DNA from: a virus
Length of the DNA stretch: 21,006 bases
Reading direction: 5' to 3' (one strand)
IMG/VR virus record: IMGVR_UViG_3300042549_005146
Coordinates: 1-21,006 of that record
The position numbers and the translations under genes are program-made. Positions within the stretch are counted from its first letter, which is position 1; the number at the start of each line of letters is the position of its first letter. Below, piece by piece: positions 4,691 to 10,283 of this stretch. Below the pieces are notes generated by a model. The model did not search any database, was not told the DNA's origin, and saw only the letters and a list, made by a program, of their open reading frames with translations.

Positions 4691-5059
4691 ATGGATAACA
4701 AAATGACCGAAAAGCAATGGAAGTTTCTTGGGCGTTTGAAGAACGAGCGATACGCACCGAATCTGGTTGCGAAGTATGACGAGTTCCTTGCGACAGACCT
4801 AAGCAGTAAAGGTGCTAGTGAACTAATCGAGCAGTATCTAAACTCACCGAAGAAGAGTGAGAGTTTGGAATACAAAGCGATACTTGCTGAAGAGCAGAGA
4901 CAGATTGAATTGTCGAGACAGAGAATCGAAGACAAGCGAAGGGCTGAAGAGGCAAACTGTGAAATTTGTAAGAGTGGAAATCCAATCCCACACTTCAACT
5001 GTAATTTCGAGGGCAGAGTTGGACACGGAAGACATTGTTCGGCTGACTTGTGTTTTTAG
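4691..5059 (+). CDS. phage protein: Q-xx-FL helical module plus C-terminal Cys/His cluster (122 aa)
   Basis: ATG 4691 follows AAAGAGAGGAAAAAAA. The N-terminal 60 residues (TEKQWKFLGRLKNERYAP, then SSKGASELIEQYLNSPKK) share a layout with the N-terminus of the 11122 protein (SERQIGFIESLLTERIWD, then SSKEASDLISNLLKAP): T/S-x-x-Q-x-x-F-I/L, LL-x-x-R, then SSKxASxLI. A charged helix follows. The last 35 residues hold CEIC, then HFNC, GRVGHGRHCSADLCF, a likely zinc-binding cluster seen with variations in actinophage proteins. Role unknown; the zinc cluster suggests nucleic acid binding. Confidence 0.85.
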   Translation: MDNKMTEKQWKFLGRLKNERYAPNLVAKYDEFLATDLSSKGASELIEQYLNSPKKSESLEYKAILAEEQRQIELSRQRIEDKRRAEEANCEICKSGNPIPHFNCNFEGRVGHGRHCSADLCF

Positions 5060-5077
5060 AAATTTGTTTGGTATACT
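5048..5077 (+). promoter_or_regulatory. promoter TTGTGT-18-TATACT
   Basis: TATACT (5072-5077) in the context TTTGGTATACTGAAA, nearly the same as the promoter at 4662. The -35 overlaps the end of the 4691 gene. Confidence 0.6.
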
Positions 5078-5101
5078 GAAAATGAAAGAGGAGAAATAAA
5101 A

Positions 5102-5377
5102 ATGGAAATAAAATTTGTAGACCCATCAGAAATTCGTAAAGGTGGAAGTGTTCTACCAGTAGTAAGAGAACTGACCGAGGCTTTGAAGGCACACCCGAAT
5201 CGCTGGGCAGAGTTGCCGATAAAAGTTTCAACTGGAACTTCGGCTATGCGTTGGAGGACATTGTTCCCCGACTTTGAGTTCAAAGGAAGTGGTGGAAACA
5301 ATCTTTCTACTGGACACCCAGATAAAAAACTTTGGACAATTTATGTTCGATACTCACCTAAGTCAGAAGGAGAATAA
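5102..5377 (+). CDS. hypothetical phage protein (91 aa)
   Basis: ATG 5102 follows AAAGAGGAGAAATAAAA. The protein begins with IKFVDPSEIRKGG and has a conserved-looking core LTEALKAHPNRWAELPIKVS, then TSAMRWRTLFPDFEFKGSGG, and ends in KKLWTIYVRYSPK. Strands around a single helix are likely. I recall similar HPNRWAEL-type proteins in actinophages but no assigned function. First of three tightly packed genes (5102, 5379, 5544). Confidence 0.8.
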   Translation: MEIKFVDPSEIRKGGSVLPVVRELTEALKAHPNRWAELPIKVSTGTSAMRWRTLFPDFEFKGSGGNNLSTGHPDKKLWTIYVRYSPKSEGE

Positions 5378-5378
5378 A

Positions 5379-5543
5379 GTGAAGGTAATTTACTTAGTAG
5401 AAATTCAAGGTCAGGGGTTCGCCCCATTTGAATTCGCAAATAGAAAGTTGGCGAACGATTACGGAATTGGAATCGTATCTTGGTCTGGTCGTAAGTGGCG
5501 TGTTGTGCCGAAGAGAGTAAAAGTAGAAAAGGTGGAGGAGTAA
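5379..5543 (+). CDS. small hypothetical protein, GTG start (54 aa)
   Basis: GTG 5379 is preferred: it follows AGAAGGAGAATAAA and lies one base after the previous stop, whereas the upstream ATG at 5274 is deep inside the 5102 gene. The protein is KVIYLVEIQGQGFAPFEFAN, then GIGIVSWSGRKWRVVPKRVK, with an all-beta look and a basic end. No family recognised. The next gene begins immediately after its stop. Confidence 0.7.
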   Translation: MKVIYLVEIQGQGFAPFEFANRKLANDYGIGIVSWSGRKWRVVPKRVKVEKVEE

Positions 5544-5798
5544 ATGGAAAGAGTAGTTTGGGTAGATTACATCTGGAAAGATGAAGAAGTGTCTGGCGAT
5601 ACAGACGCGATGGTAATTATCCTCAATGACCCTAAGTTGATGGAGAAGATGGTCGCAGACGAAAGTTTCGACCAGCGTGTCTGGTTTTATTTTCAAGACG
5701 AGGCAGAGTATCAGCGAGCCTTCGACCCGAATGATGAAGAGTTCGACTTTACAATCGTTCGAGAAATTCAAGAAGATAAACTTGACTCGGGTGAATAA
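5544..5798 (+). CDS. acidic hypothetical protein (84 aa)
   Basis: ATG 5544 directly follows the previous TAA, with GGTGGAGGAG as ribosome site. The product is strongly acidic (KDEEVSGDTDAMVIILNDPK, then FQDEAEYQRAFDPNDEEFDF). No motif is recognised. A promoter for the next operon overlaps its last codons. The acidity is shared with the operon that follows. Confidence 0.8.
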   Translation: MERVVWVDYIWKDEEVSGDTDAMVIILNDPKLMEKMVADESFDQRVWFYFQDEAEYQRAFDPNDEEFDFTIVREIQEDKLDSGE

Positions 5799-5809
5799 AT
5801 CTGTATAAT
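5782..5809 (+). promoter_or_regulatory. promoter of the nine-gene operon, TTGACT-16-TATAAT
   Basis: TTGACT (5782-5787), 16 bases, consensus TATAAT (5804-5809). The -35 lies within the end of the 5544 gene. The first downstream start is 5845. Confidence 0.8.
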
Positions 5810-5844
5810 AGAAATGTAAGAAGTTTTCTTGAAAGGGGAACTAA

Positions 5845-5973
5845 ATGAATCTTTACATTTCACCAGAAGTGGCAAGCCTTATGGAAGAGGCAAGGGAGTT
5901 CCACTTGGAAAATCCTTGTAGCAATGTTGATTGCGATTGCCGAGATAAAAACGAAGAAGAAGGAGATAACTAA
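5845..5973 (+). CDS. very small protein with Cys cluster (42 aa)
   Basis: ATG 5845 follows TTGAAAGGGGAACTAA. The protein (MNLYISPEVASLMEEAREFH, then NPCSNVDCDCRD) has three cysteines in CSNVDCDC, then an acidic KNEEEGDN tail. The cluster could bind a metal. Its stop overlaps the next ATG (TAATG). First gene of the nine-gene operon under the promoter at 5782; function unknown. Confidence 0.65.
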   Translation: MNLYISPEVASLMEEAREFHLENPCSNVDCDCRDKNEEEGDN

Positions 5974-6224
5974 TGGCTACAACAGTAAAAGAATTTATCG
6001 CAGAACTGTCCAAGATTGAAAATCAAGACCAACCAATCTTTTCTGTTTGGTGGGTAGCAGAAGATTTTGAGTATGGCGACGATACAGCAACACCGACACC
6101 AGAACAGTTTGCCGAGATACTAAACAACAACAGTTTTGATTGGACAGAACTTGGCGAGCAAGTAAACGATTCTGTTTATTACTTTATGTCAAAACTAAAC
6201 AACGAGGAAGAAGAGGAAGACTAA
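5973..6224 (+). CDS. acidic hypothetical protein (83 aa)
   Basis: Coupled to the previous gene by TAATG, with AGAAGGAGATAAC as ribosome site. The sequence is MATTVKEFIAELSKIENQDQ, then FSVWWVAEDFEYGD, then FAEILNNNSFDWTELGEQV and an EEEEED tail. Very acidic, as many anti-restriction or other DNA-mimic proteins are, but that is only a possibility. No recognised domain. Confidence 0.8.
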   Translation: MATTVKEFIAELSKIENQDQPIFSVWWVAEDFEYGDDTATPTPEQFAEILNNNSFDWTELGEQVNDSVYYFMSKLNNEEEEED

Positions 6225-6225
6225 G

Positions 6226-6411
6226 ATGGATAAATTTTACGAAGACAGAGAAAGAGATTTTTTTGTTTGGTTTGATAAGGCACAAGCCATAGCAGACAAA
6301 CACGAAGTTTCAATCTACACAGTTTACAACGCCAGACAAATCTGGGACTTTGCTTACACAGCAGGGGCTTTACAAAACGCTAAAGAAGAAAAGGTGGACA
6401 GCAATGAGTGA
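6226..6411 (+). CDS. small acidic helical protein (61 aa)
   Basis: ATG 6226 lies one base after the previous stop. The product (MDKFYEDRERDFFVWFDKAQ, then IADKHEVSIYTVYNARQIWD) looks all-helical. Its ribosome site is weak (GAGGAAGAAGAGGAAGAC within the upstream gene). Its end overlaps the next start by eight bases. No function known. Confidence 0.75.
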   Translation: MDKFYEDRERDFFVWFDKAQAIADKHEVSIYTVYNARQIWDFAYTAGALQNAKEEKVDSNE

Positions 6412-6574
6412 GAGACAAATACTTACAGACGAACTAAATAGTTTCTACGAAAATGTAATCGTAGACTTGCTCGATTCAATTCAAGAAATGCGTGAGACAG
6501 GGGATTACGATGAATCAACCCTAGAGGCGTTAGAGTGGCGAATCTCTCCACCAGTAGAAGTGGAGGGCGTGTAA
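6404..6574 (+). CDS. small acidic helical protein (56 aa)
   Basis: ATG 6404 follows AAAGGTGGACAGCA and overlaps the end of the previous gene. The upstream in-frame ATG at 6350 lies far inside that gene. Sequence: MSERQILTDELNSFYENVIV, then DLLDSIQEMRETGDYDESTL, then EWRISPPVEVEGV. Acidic and helical. TAATG overlap with the next gene. Confidence 0.7.
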   Translation: MSERQILTDELNSFYENVIVDLLDSIQEMRETGDYDESTLEALEWRISPPVEVEGV

Positions 6575-6684
6575 TGTCAGAAACAGAAAAAAAGTTATTC
6601 AACATTCTCTCGGAATTAGTTTCGAGTAATGCGATAGACCCAGTAGTTGCCGAAGAAGTTTGGGAAGGAGTAGTAAATGTCTAA
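6574..6684 (+). CDS. tiny protein (36 aa)
   Basis: ATG 6574 shares TAATG with the previous stop; the ribosome site is GTGGAGGGCG. The protein is MSETEKKLFNILSELVSSNA, then IDPVVAEEVWEGVVNV. It is helical and acidic, overlaps the next gene by eight bases, and fits the coupled-gene pattern of the operon. Short enough that it could also serve mainly as a translation coupler. Confidence 0.6.
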   Translation: MSETEKKLFNILSELVSSNAIDPVVAEEVWEGVVNV

Positions 6685-6961
6685 GTCAGTTGAAGATGTA
6701 GTCGAGCGTTTTGGTCAGTATGTCAATGGTCAGATAGTTATCACTTGGAACACGGAACAGACAGCAGGACAGTTTCTAGAGATACGAAGTCAGGGTGGCG
6801 TAGATGATAACCCAGAGTTCACTATCGAGGAGTTTGTCGAGTATGTTCGTAGCAATACTTCAGATGTCATTCAAAACATTTTGGAGTCGTTCGGACAGGC
6901 TGGACTGGAGAAGGAAATTTTTATTCTTACGGAAGATGGAGAGGTTGTCGAAGATGAGTGA
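6677..6961 (+). CDS. acidic hypothetical protein (94 aa)
   Basis: ATG 6677 follows TGGGAAGGAGTAGTAA. The protein contains DVVERFGQYVNGQIVITWNT, then EQTAGQFLEIRSQGGVDD, then IEEFVEYVRSNTSDVIQNIL and an acidic end. Helix-strand-helix is likely. No known family. It overlaps the next start by eight bases. Confidence 0.8.
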   Translation: MSKSVEDVVERFGQYVNGQIVITWNTEQTAGQFLEIRSQGGVDDNPEFTIEEFVEYVRSNTSDVIQNILESFGQAGLEKEIFILTEDGEVVEDE

Positions 6962-7106
6962 AGTTTGTCCTTGTAGTAAGCACGAATGTTCCAAGTCAGA
7001 TAATTATGTCGAGCAAGGATTTCATTGCGAAGATTGTTTTCGTGATTGTGTTGAAATTGAAAATGAAAATGAAAATGAAAAGGAGATAAAAAATGACCAG
7101 AGATAA
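6954..7106 (+). CDS. small Cys-rich, probably zinc-binding protein (50 aa)
   Basis: ATG 6954 lies within the end of the previous gene, after GGAAGATGGAGAGGTTGTCGAAG. The sequence MSEVCPCSKHECSKSDNYVE, then GFHCEDCFRDCVEIENENEN has CPC, H, C, then H-C-x2-C-x3-C: enough ligands for one or two zinc ions. Upstream extension to 6804 would lie wholly inside the 6677 gene. Four copies of GAAAAT near its end give the ENENEN run and lead into the next gene's ribosome site AAGGAG. Confidence 0.7.
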   Translation: MSEVCPCSKHECSKSDNYVEQGFHCEDCFRDCVEIENENENEKEIKNDQR

Positions 7107-7320
7107 ACTAATCGAGTTTCTAACGGAAACTTATGAGCCAGATACAGAACTTATTTGGCAGACAATCGAGTTCGATGATGTTGTCGAAGACGAGACTGTC
7201 CCTTATGAACTTTGGCAAGCGTTTATTAGTTCGCAAGAACGCTACCCAAGTCTTGCCGATTCATTCAGCAGAGATGTTGCCGATGAGTTCAGAACTTTTG
7301 TGGAGGAGAACAATGAGTAA
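7093..7320 (+). CDS. acidic hypothetical protein (75 aa)
   Basis: ATG 7093 follows AAAAGGAGATAAAAA, a strong ribosome site inside the end of the previous gene. Sequence: MTRDKLIEFLTETYEPDTEL, then IWQTIEFDDVVEDETVPYEL, then FSRDVADEFRTFVEENNE. Strongly acidic. No family recognised. Overlaps the next gene by eight bases. Confidence 0.8.
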   Translation: MTRDKLIEFLTETYEPDTELIWQTIEFDDVVEDETVPYELWQAFISSQERYPSLADSFSRDVADEFRTFVEENNE

Positions 7321-7531
7321 AGCAAAACAGTATCACTTTGTAGTTATGTATGACACCGAGACCAAGAGTTGGTCTACCAGTCCAGATGTTTCAATCAACT
7401 TTGATAATGGAGATGTTTGGAATGAGGAAACGCAAGAGTGGGAATTCAACATTCTTGAAACCGAAGAGGCAGACGAAATCACAAACGCAATTGGAAAAAT
7501 AATGAGTGAATCGCCTTCGGTAGATTACTGA
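7313..7531 (+). CDS. acidic hypothetical protein (72 aa)
   Basis: ATG 7313 follows TTGTGGAGGAGAACA. The long open frame back to 7133 lies inside the upstream gene and is not the product. Protein: KAKQYHFVVMYDTETKSWST, then VSINFDNGDVWNEETQEWEF, then ITNAIGKIMSESPS. A beta sheet followed by one helix is likely. Last gene of the operon, followed by a terminator. Confidence 0.8.
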   Translation: MSKAKQYHFVVMYDTETKSWSTSPDVSINFDNGDVWNEETQEWEFNILETEEADEITNAIGKIMSESPSVDY

Positions 7532-7543
7532 ACTCGGTAAATA

Positions 7544-7577
7544 AAAATGCCTAGACTTCGGTCTGGGCATTTCTCTT
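7544..7577 (+). terminator. terminator of the nine-gene operon
   Basis: AAATGCC-T-AGAC pairs with GTCT-G-GGCATTT around TTCG, followed by CTCTT. Moderate T-run. Confidence 0.75.
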
Positions 7578-7625
7578 ATCACGAACCACCGACATTCGAC
7601 TTTTGACTATCACGAACCACCGACA
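7573..7625 (-). promoter_or_regulatory. two tandem minus-strand PafBC-like sites
   Basis: Minus-strand reading: TGTCGGTG, GTTCGTGA, TAGTCA (7625 to 7604) and TGTCGGTG, GTTCGTGA, TAAGAG (7594 to 7573), 31 bases apart. TGTCGGTG-N8-TA is kept but the final T is not. No minus-strand gene follows; transcription would be antisense to the operon. Confidence 0.5.
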
Positions 7626-7638
7626 TTGGACTTTTTCA

Positions 7639-7662
7639 TAGGGGGCGGCGTTTTTTCACCCC
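7639..7662 (-). repeat. GGGTGAAAAA hairpin repeat, copy 8 (reverse)
   Basis: TAGGGGGCGGCG then TTTTTTCACCCC, just right of the two minus-strand PafBC-like sites. Confidence 0.75.
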
Positions 7663-7677
7663 ACAATAATTATTTAG

Positions 7678-7683
7678 TAGACT
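7678..7683 (+). promoter_or_regulatory. possible -10 of a leaderless transcript
   Basis: TAGACT ends seven bases before ATG 7691, and no ribosome site precedes that ATG. This spacing would put the transcript start on the A of ATG. The -35 would fall in repeat copy 8 (TTCACC). Confidence 0.4.
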
Positions 7684-7690
7684 CTGGTCT

Positions 7691-7942
7691 ATGTATGTAG
7701 CAGAACTGGTCAAGATGATTTACGCTGAACCCGACAGGATTGGGTTTGTGTTTGGTCTGAAGACTGGCGAGTTTGTTGCTGTCTTATGTCAGAACATAAC
7801 TGGAAGAGAGGAAACTTCGGTCTTCTTATGTGATAGAGATGGCAAAGAAATAGACTTTTCCAAATCACTTGCCTCAATCAAGATGGTTGATGTCGAACAC
7901 GCCCTAAACCTGCTAGGACACACCAAAACGCTTGACAAATGA
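7691..7942 (+). CDS. hypothetical protein, probably leaderless (83 aa)
   Basis: ATG 7691 has no ribosome site but sits seven bases after a -10-like TAGACT, consistent with leaderless translation, which is common in actinobacteria. The protein (MYVAELVKMIYAEPDRIGFV, then LKTGEFVAVLCQNITGREET, then VEHALNLLGHTKTLDK) seems to be a strand-rich core between two helices. No family recognised. The promoter at 7932 for the next gene overlaps its end. Confidence 0.65.
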   Translation: MYVAELVKMIYAEPDRIGFVFGLKTGEFVAVLCQNITGREETSVFLCDRDGKEIDFSKSLASIKMVDVEHALNLLGHTKTLDK

Positions 7943-7959
7943 GGCACAGAGGCTATACA
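7932..7959 (+). promoter_or_regulatory. promoter TTGACA-16-TATACA
   Basis: TTGACA (7932-7937), 16 bases, TATACA (7954-7959). It drives the lipoprotein peptidase through a leader of about 110 bases. Confidence 0.75.
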
Positions 7960-7965
7960 ATTGTT

Positions 7966-8075
7966 AGTGTGGATACGGATAGATGGTATCCTGTAAAGAC
8001 AACTGAATAAGTATTGGGAGAACCAAAACAAACAACGACCCTAGAACTAAACGAATGTGAAAGGTAGGTCGCCTA
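7966..8075 (+). promoter_or_regulatory. long structured leader; possible degenerate c-di-AMP (ydaO-type) element
   Basis: The leader holds a GGATAC/GTATCC hairpin and a CGACC/GGTCG pairing that encloses the ribosome site region. Fragments GGGAGAACC, GACCCTAGAACTAAAC and GGTAGG recall conserved parts of the ydaO riboswitch, which in actinobacteria often precedes cell-wall hydrolases. The order is right, but the P2 region is not visible, so the assignment is speculative. Confidence 0.25.
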
Positions 8076-8633
8076 ATGAAATGGTTGATAGCAATCATAA
8101 CGACTGCGATTCTTGGAGGATGCGTATCATCTTCTTCGGTAGCAGTTCCGTCAGCAATTAGTAGTAGTAATAAAACAGTTGAGAGTTTGGAAACTCAAAC
8201 GCTGGTCTTCTCTGCGAAAGAATTACAGAGACAAGACAAACTGAAAAACAATAAGAAAAAAATAACTCAAGCAGTAAAAAAGTTGCTAAACCGAGTTGGC
8301 AAAACTCGCTATGTATTCTCTGGCTCTACTCCTTACGGATGGGATTGCTCTGGGATGGTCAAGTGGGCTTATGGTCAGATGGGCAAGGAACTTCCCCATT
8401 CAGCCACAGAACAGTCCTACGCTGGTCGTAGAGTCGCTCAAAAGGATAGGAAGGTAGGCGACATCGTAATCTTTGGATACAGGGGCTACAAGTCGTTCTA
8501 CCACTCTGCCATCTACATCGGCAAGGGCAAGATAGTAAATGCCAATCGAGGATTCGGTGGCACACACATCCAACACATTACGGAATTCGGAGACAACCGA
8601 ATAGTTTATGTTCGGGTGCTTGAAACTCCATAG
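8076..8633 (+). CDS. NlpC/P60-family peptidase lipoprotein
   Basis: A peptidoglycan endopeptidase of 185 aa. Residues 1-16 form a lipoprotein signal (MKWLIAIITTAILGGC) with lipobox LGGC and Cys16. A Ser-rich linker and a Lys/Gln-rich helix follow. The NlpC/P60 domain (about 75-185) has WDCSGMVKWAYGQMG with catalytic Cys91, PHSATEQS, VGDIVIFG, and YHSAIYIGKGKIV with His143; the third polar residue is probably Asn155. Family members cut stem-peptide bonds. A membrane anchor is unusual for a phage lysin. It could act in lysis after export, in wall remodelling, or in superinfection exclusion. Translated from ATG 8076 after GAAAGGTAGGTCGCCTA. Single-gene unit with long leader and strong terminator. 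Confidence 0.92.
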   Translation: MKWLIAIITTAILGGCVSSSSVAVPSAISSSNKTVESLETQTLVFSAKELQRQDKLKNNKKKITQAVKKLLNRVGKTRYVFSGSTPYGWDCSGMVKWAYGQMGKELPHSATEQSYAGRRVAQKDRKVGDIVIFGYRGYKSFYHSAIYIGKGKIVNANRGFGGTHIQHITEFGDNRIVYVRVLETP

Positions 8634-8653
8634 CACTCAAACGAAAGTAAAGA

Positions 8654-8683
8654 GCCGGGCACTCAAAGTGCCTGGCTTTTTTC
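8654..8683 (+). terminator. terminator of the NlpC/P60 gene
   Basis: GCCGGGCACT pairs with AGTGCCTGGC around CAA, followed by six T. Confidence 0.92.
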
Positions 8684-8699
8684 GTATTTTTGATTTGCT

Positions 8700-8727
8700 G
8701 GGTGAAAAAGGTGATACCCCTGTTATT
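8700..8727 (+). repeat. GGGTGAAAAA hairpin repeat, copy 9
   Basis: GGGTGAAAAAGGTGAT then ACCCCTGTTATT. Its 3' end abuts the TTGACA of the next promoter. Confidence 0.78.
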
Positions 8728-8755
8728 TGACATAAGGTTCTATGAGTGCTAACCT
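8727..8755 (+). promoter_or_regulatory. promoter TTGACA-17-TAACCT
   Basis: TTGACA (8727-8732), 17 bases, TAACCT (8750-8755). The same unusual -10 is used at 14165-14193; both promoters touch a GGGTGAAAAA repeat. Confidence 0.6.
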
Positions 8756-8820
8756 AGATTTATGGTGCTAATCACCTACACCGAAAAAGTGTAAAATAAT
8801 AAAGAAAGCAGGTATAACAA

Positions 8821-9030
8821 ATGGCAGAAACAATGAAAGTCCGTGTATCACTAGACTTCGAGGTAGACAAGTCTTCGATAACTAATGATGAGGCTCAAAC
8901 ACTAGAGTTCGTTAGAGAGAGTCTGGTCGAGGTAGTTGGGCATTATGCCGAACTTGTAGCCAGTCCTACTTACCTCGGTCCGAAGGTAGTCGTATCCATT
9001 GGTGAAGATTCTATAAACAAGATTGACTAG
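8821..9030 (+). CDS. small hypothetical protein (69 aa)
   Basis: ATG 8821 follows AAGAAAGCAGGTATAACAA. The sequence MAETMKVRVSLDFEVDKSSI, then EAQTLEFVRESLVEVVGHYA, then LGPKVVVSIGEDSINKID suggests a beta-alpha-beta domain. No motif or family recognised. The promoter of the next gene overlaps its stop. Confidence 0.8.
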   Translation: MAETMKVRVSLDFEVDKSSITNDEAQTLEFVRESLVEVVGHYAELVASPTYLGPKVVVSIGEDSINKID

Positions 9031-9051
9031 ACTGGCTACATCTGTTATACT
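9023..9051 (+). promoter_or_regulatory. promoter TTGACT-17-TATACT
   Basis: TTGACT (9023-9028), 17 bases, TATACT (9046-9051) with extended TGT. Confidence 0.82.
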
Positions 9052-9089
9052 GATAGTGTAAGAGTGTAAGACGAAAGGACAATTACGAA

Positions 9090-9377
9090 ATGGGAATACA
9101 AAATCTATTAGGAATCCTAGATTCCGATTTATCATTTGAAGACAAGATAAGACTTCACTTGACTAGCAATGTCTATCCTCCTGTTCCAAAAGAAATGCTA
9201 CAAGCGTGCGTGCTTGCTGTTTACTTATGTTCAGATGGAGAGGCAAACACCGATGTATCTTTACCTGATGGGGCGACCTATCAAGGAAGAGACTCTGCCC
9301 CGGCTGGAAAGATAGTGGAGAACTTCCACCTCAACCTGTTTGTGAACTACGGAGACGAAGGGGATGAAGATGGCTAG
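9090..9377 (+). CDS. hypothetical phage protein (95 aa)
   Basis: ATG 9090 follows GACGAAAGGACAATTACGAA. The N-terminal part is helical (MGIQNLLGILDSDLSFEDKI, then LHLTSNVYPPVPKEMLQACV); the second half has DVSLPDGATYQGRDSAPAGK and an acidic end DEGDEDG. The LTSNVYPPVP element recalls other actinophage hypothetical proteins. Function unknown. Its end overlaps the next start by 14 bases. Confidence 0.82.
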   Translation: MGIQNLLGILDSDLSFEDKIRLHLTSNVYPPVPKEMLQACVLAVYLCSDGEANTDVSLPDGATYQGRDSAPAGKIVENFHLNLFVNYGDEGDEDG

Positions 9378-9555
9378 TGTTTACCGATACGAAATCTATG
9401 GGCTAGAGCCAGTAAAGGTTGTAGACATTGTCGCTAACTCAAAGAGGCACGCAGAGAAGAAACTTGAAAATGTGTTTCCAGAATACACAGGCAGAAAACT
9501 TGAAGGCTGGAAATTCATAGAAGAGGAAAACATTGACGACTACTTAGTCGCCTAA
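9364..9555 (+). CDS. small hypothetical protein (63 aa)
   Basis: ATG 9364 (or Met at 9370) lies inside the end of the previous gene after GAAGGGG. The protein reads MASVYRYEIYGLEPVKVVDI, then ANSKRHAEKKLENVFPEY and a C-terminal LEGWKFIEEENIDDYLVA. The strand, AxSxxxAxKKxxxxF helix, strand layout is like that of the 1339 protein. Function unknown. Confidence 0.75.
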   Translation: MKMASVYRYEIYGLEPVKVVDIVANSKRHAEKKLENVFPEYTGRKLEGWKFIEEENIDDYLVA

Positions 9556-9588
9556 CAAAAAACACAAAGACGAAAGACAAGGAAAGTT

Positions 9589-9873
9589 ATGGAATTCAAA
9601 GTAGCGTTTGGAGATGTAGTAAGAGAGTTGCGAACGGAAAGACACCTAACGCTTAGAGCGTTGAGTAAGAAAGCCAATGTTGCTCTGGGATACATTTCCG
9701 AAGTCGAGCGTGGTCATAAAGACGCGTCTTCGGCAGTAATGAAATCTCTGGCTCGAGGTCTAGATGTTCCTATCCACCAAATCGTAATCGAAACTGGTTA
9801 TCGTATGGGCGTTTGGGAAAGTGAAGACCTGACACTCGAAGAGATGGTAATTGACAAACCGATTTTAGTTTGA
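9589..9873 (+). CDS. ClgR-like XRE-family transcription regulator
   Basis: A 94-aa DNA-binding protein with an XRE helix-turn-helix at residues 8-66: GDVVRELRTERHLTLRALSK, then KANVALGYISEVERGHKDAS. The TLR-x-LS, VxLGYxSEVERGxKxASS pattern is the signature of actinobacterial ClgR, the activator of clp protease genes and, in corynebacteria, of some DNA-repair genes. It is at the short end for ClgR and has its own C-terminal tail (LTLEEMVIDKPILV). ATG 9589 follows ACAAGGAAAGTT. It is followed by two small membrane proteins. The regulon is unknown. It may mimic or compete with host ClgR, or be the phage's own switch protein. Confidence 0.88.
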   Translation: MEFKVAFGDVVRELRTERHLTLRALSKKANVALGYISEVERGHKDASSAVMKSLARGLDVPIHQIVIETGYRMGVWESEDLTLEEMVIDKPILV

Positions 9874-9899
9874 TACTCTGGGATTGAAGGGAAGTATAA

Positions 9900-10109
9900 A
9901 TGAAGTATGTGTTTAGAAGAGCGTTAGTTGGAATCATAATAATTCCTGTGGTCGCTATGGTCTGGGTTCTGTTTAGTGCCATTCTTGGAATGGTATTTGC
10001 TTTACCGATGTCAAGTGTCAATCGAGTTTGGAATGACGGATTGTGGCTAGGATTGCTAGCAACAATTATGTTCGCCATCACCCCCCTATTGAACGGAAAG
10101 AGACGATGA
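9900..10109 (+). CDS. small membrane protein, two TM segments (69 aa)
   Basis: ATG 9900 follows GGGATTGAAGGGAAGTATAA. Two hydrophobic segments: VGIIIIPVVAMVWVLFSAIL, continuing to GMVFALP, and LWLGLLATIMFAITPLL near the C-terminus, with a basic end GKRR. A short loop lies between them. Its stop overlaps the next start (ATGA). It could be a holin-like or inner-membrane accessory protein, but a holin role is not supported by position next to a clear endolysin. Confidence 0.8.
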   Translation: MKYVFRRALVGIIIIPVVAMVWVLFSAILGMVFALPMSSVNRVWNDGLWLGLLATIMFAITPLLNGKRR

Positions 10110-10276
10110 AGTATTTTCTAATGGGGCTTGGTGCTTATTCAGTAGGAATGGGCTGGTTCTTTATGGAACAGAATGACTCTGCTGTTTCGTGGGCTATCGG
10201 TTCATTTTTAGGACTGATACTAATCTTCGGTGCTATCGTATTGGCAATTTCCGATTTATTCAAAGAAAGAAAGTAG
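10106..10276 (+). CDS. small membrane protein, two TM segments (56 aa)
   Basis: ATG 10106 overlaps the previous stop by four bases (ATGA) after GGAAAGAGACG. The frame is open back to 10043, but that region belongs to the previous gene. Hydrophobic segments: YFLMGLGAYSVGMGWFFM and AIGSFLGLILIFGAIVLAIS, then a basic KERK end. With 9900-10109 it forms a membrane pair, possibly a two-component membrane factor. Confidence 0.78.
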   Translation: MKYFLMGLGAYSVGMGWFFMEQNDSAVSWAIGSFLGLILIFGAIVLAISDLFKERK

Positions 10277-10283
10277 GAAACAA

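Noticed and set aside
7133-7312. N-terminal extension of the 7313 gene
   Set aside because: It lies inside the 7093 gene, whereas ATG 7313 has a strong ribosome site and fits the overlap pattern.
9900-10276. Membrane protein pair as holins
   Set aside because: Size and topology fit, but the only wall hydrolase is more than 1.2 kb away in another unit, and the direct neighbour is a ClgR-like regulator.
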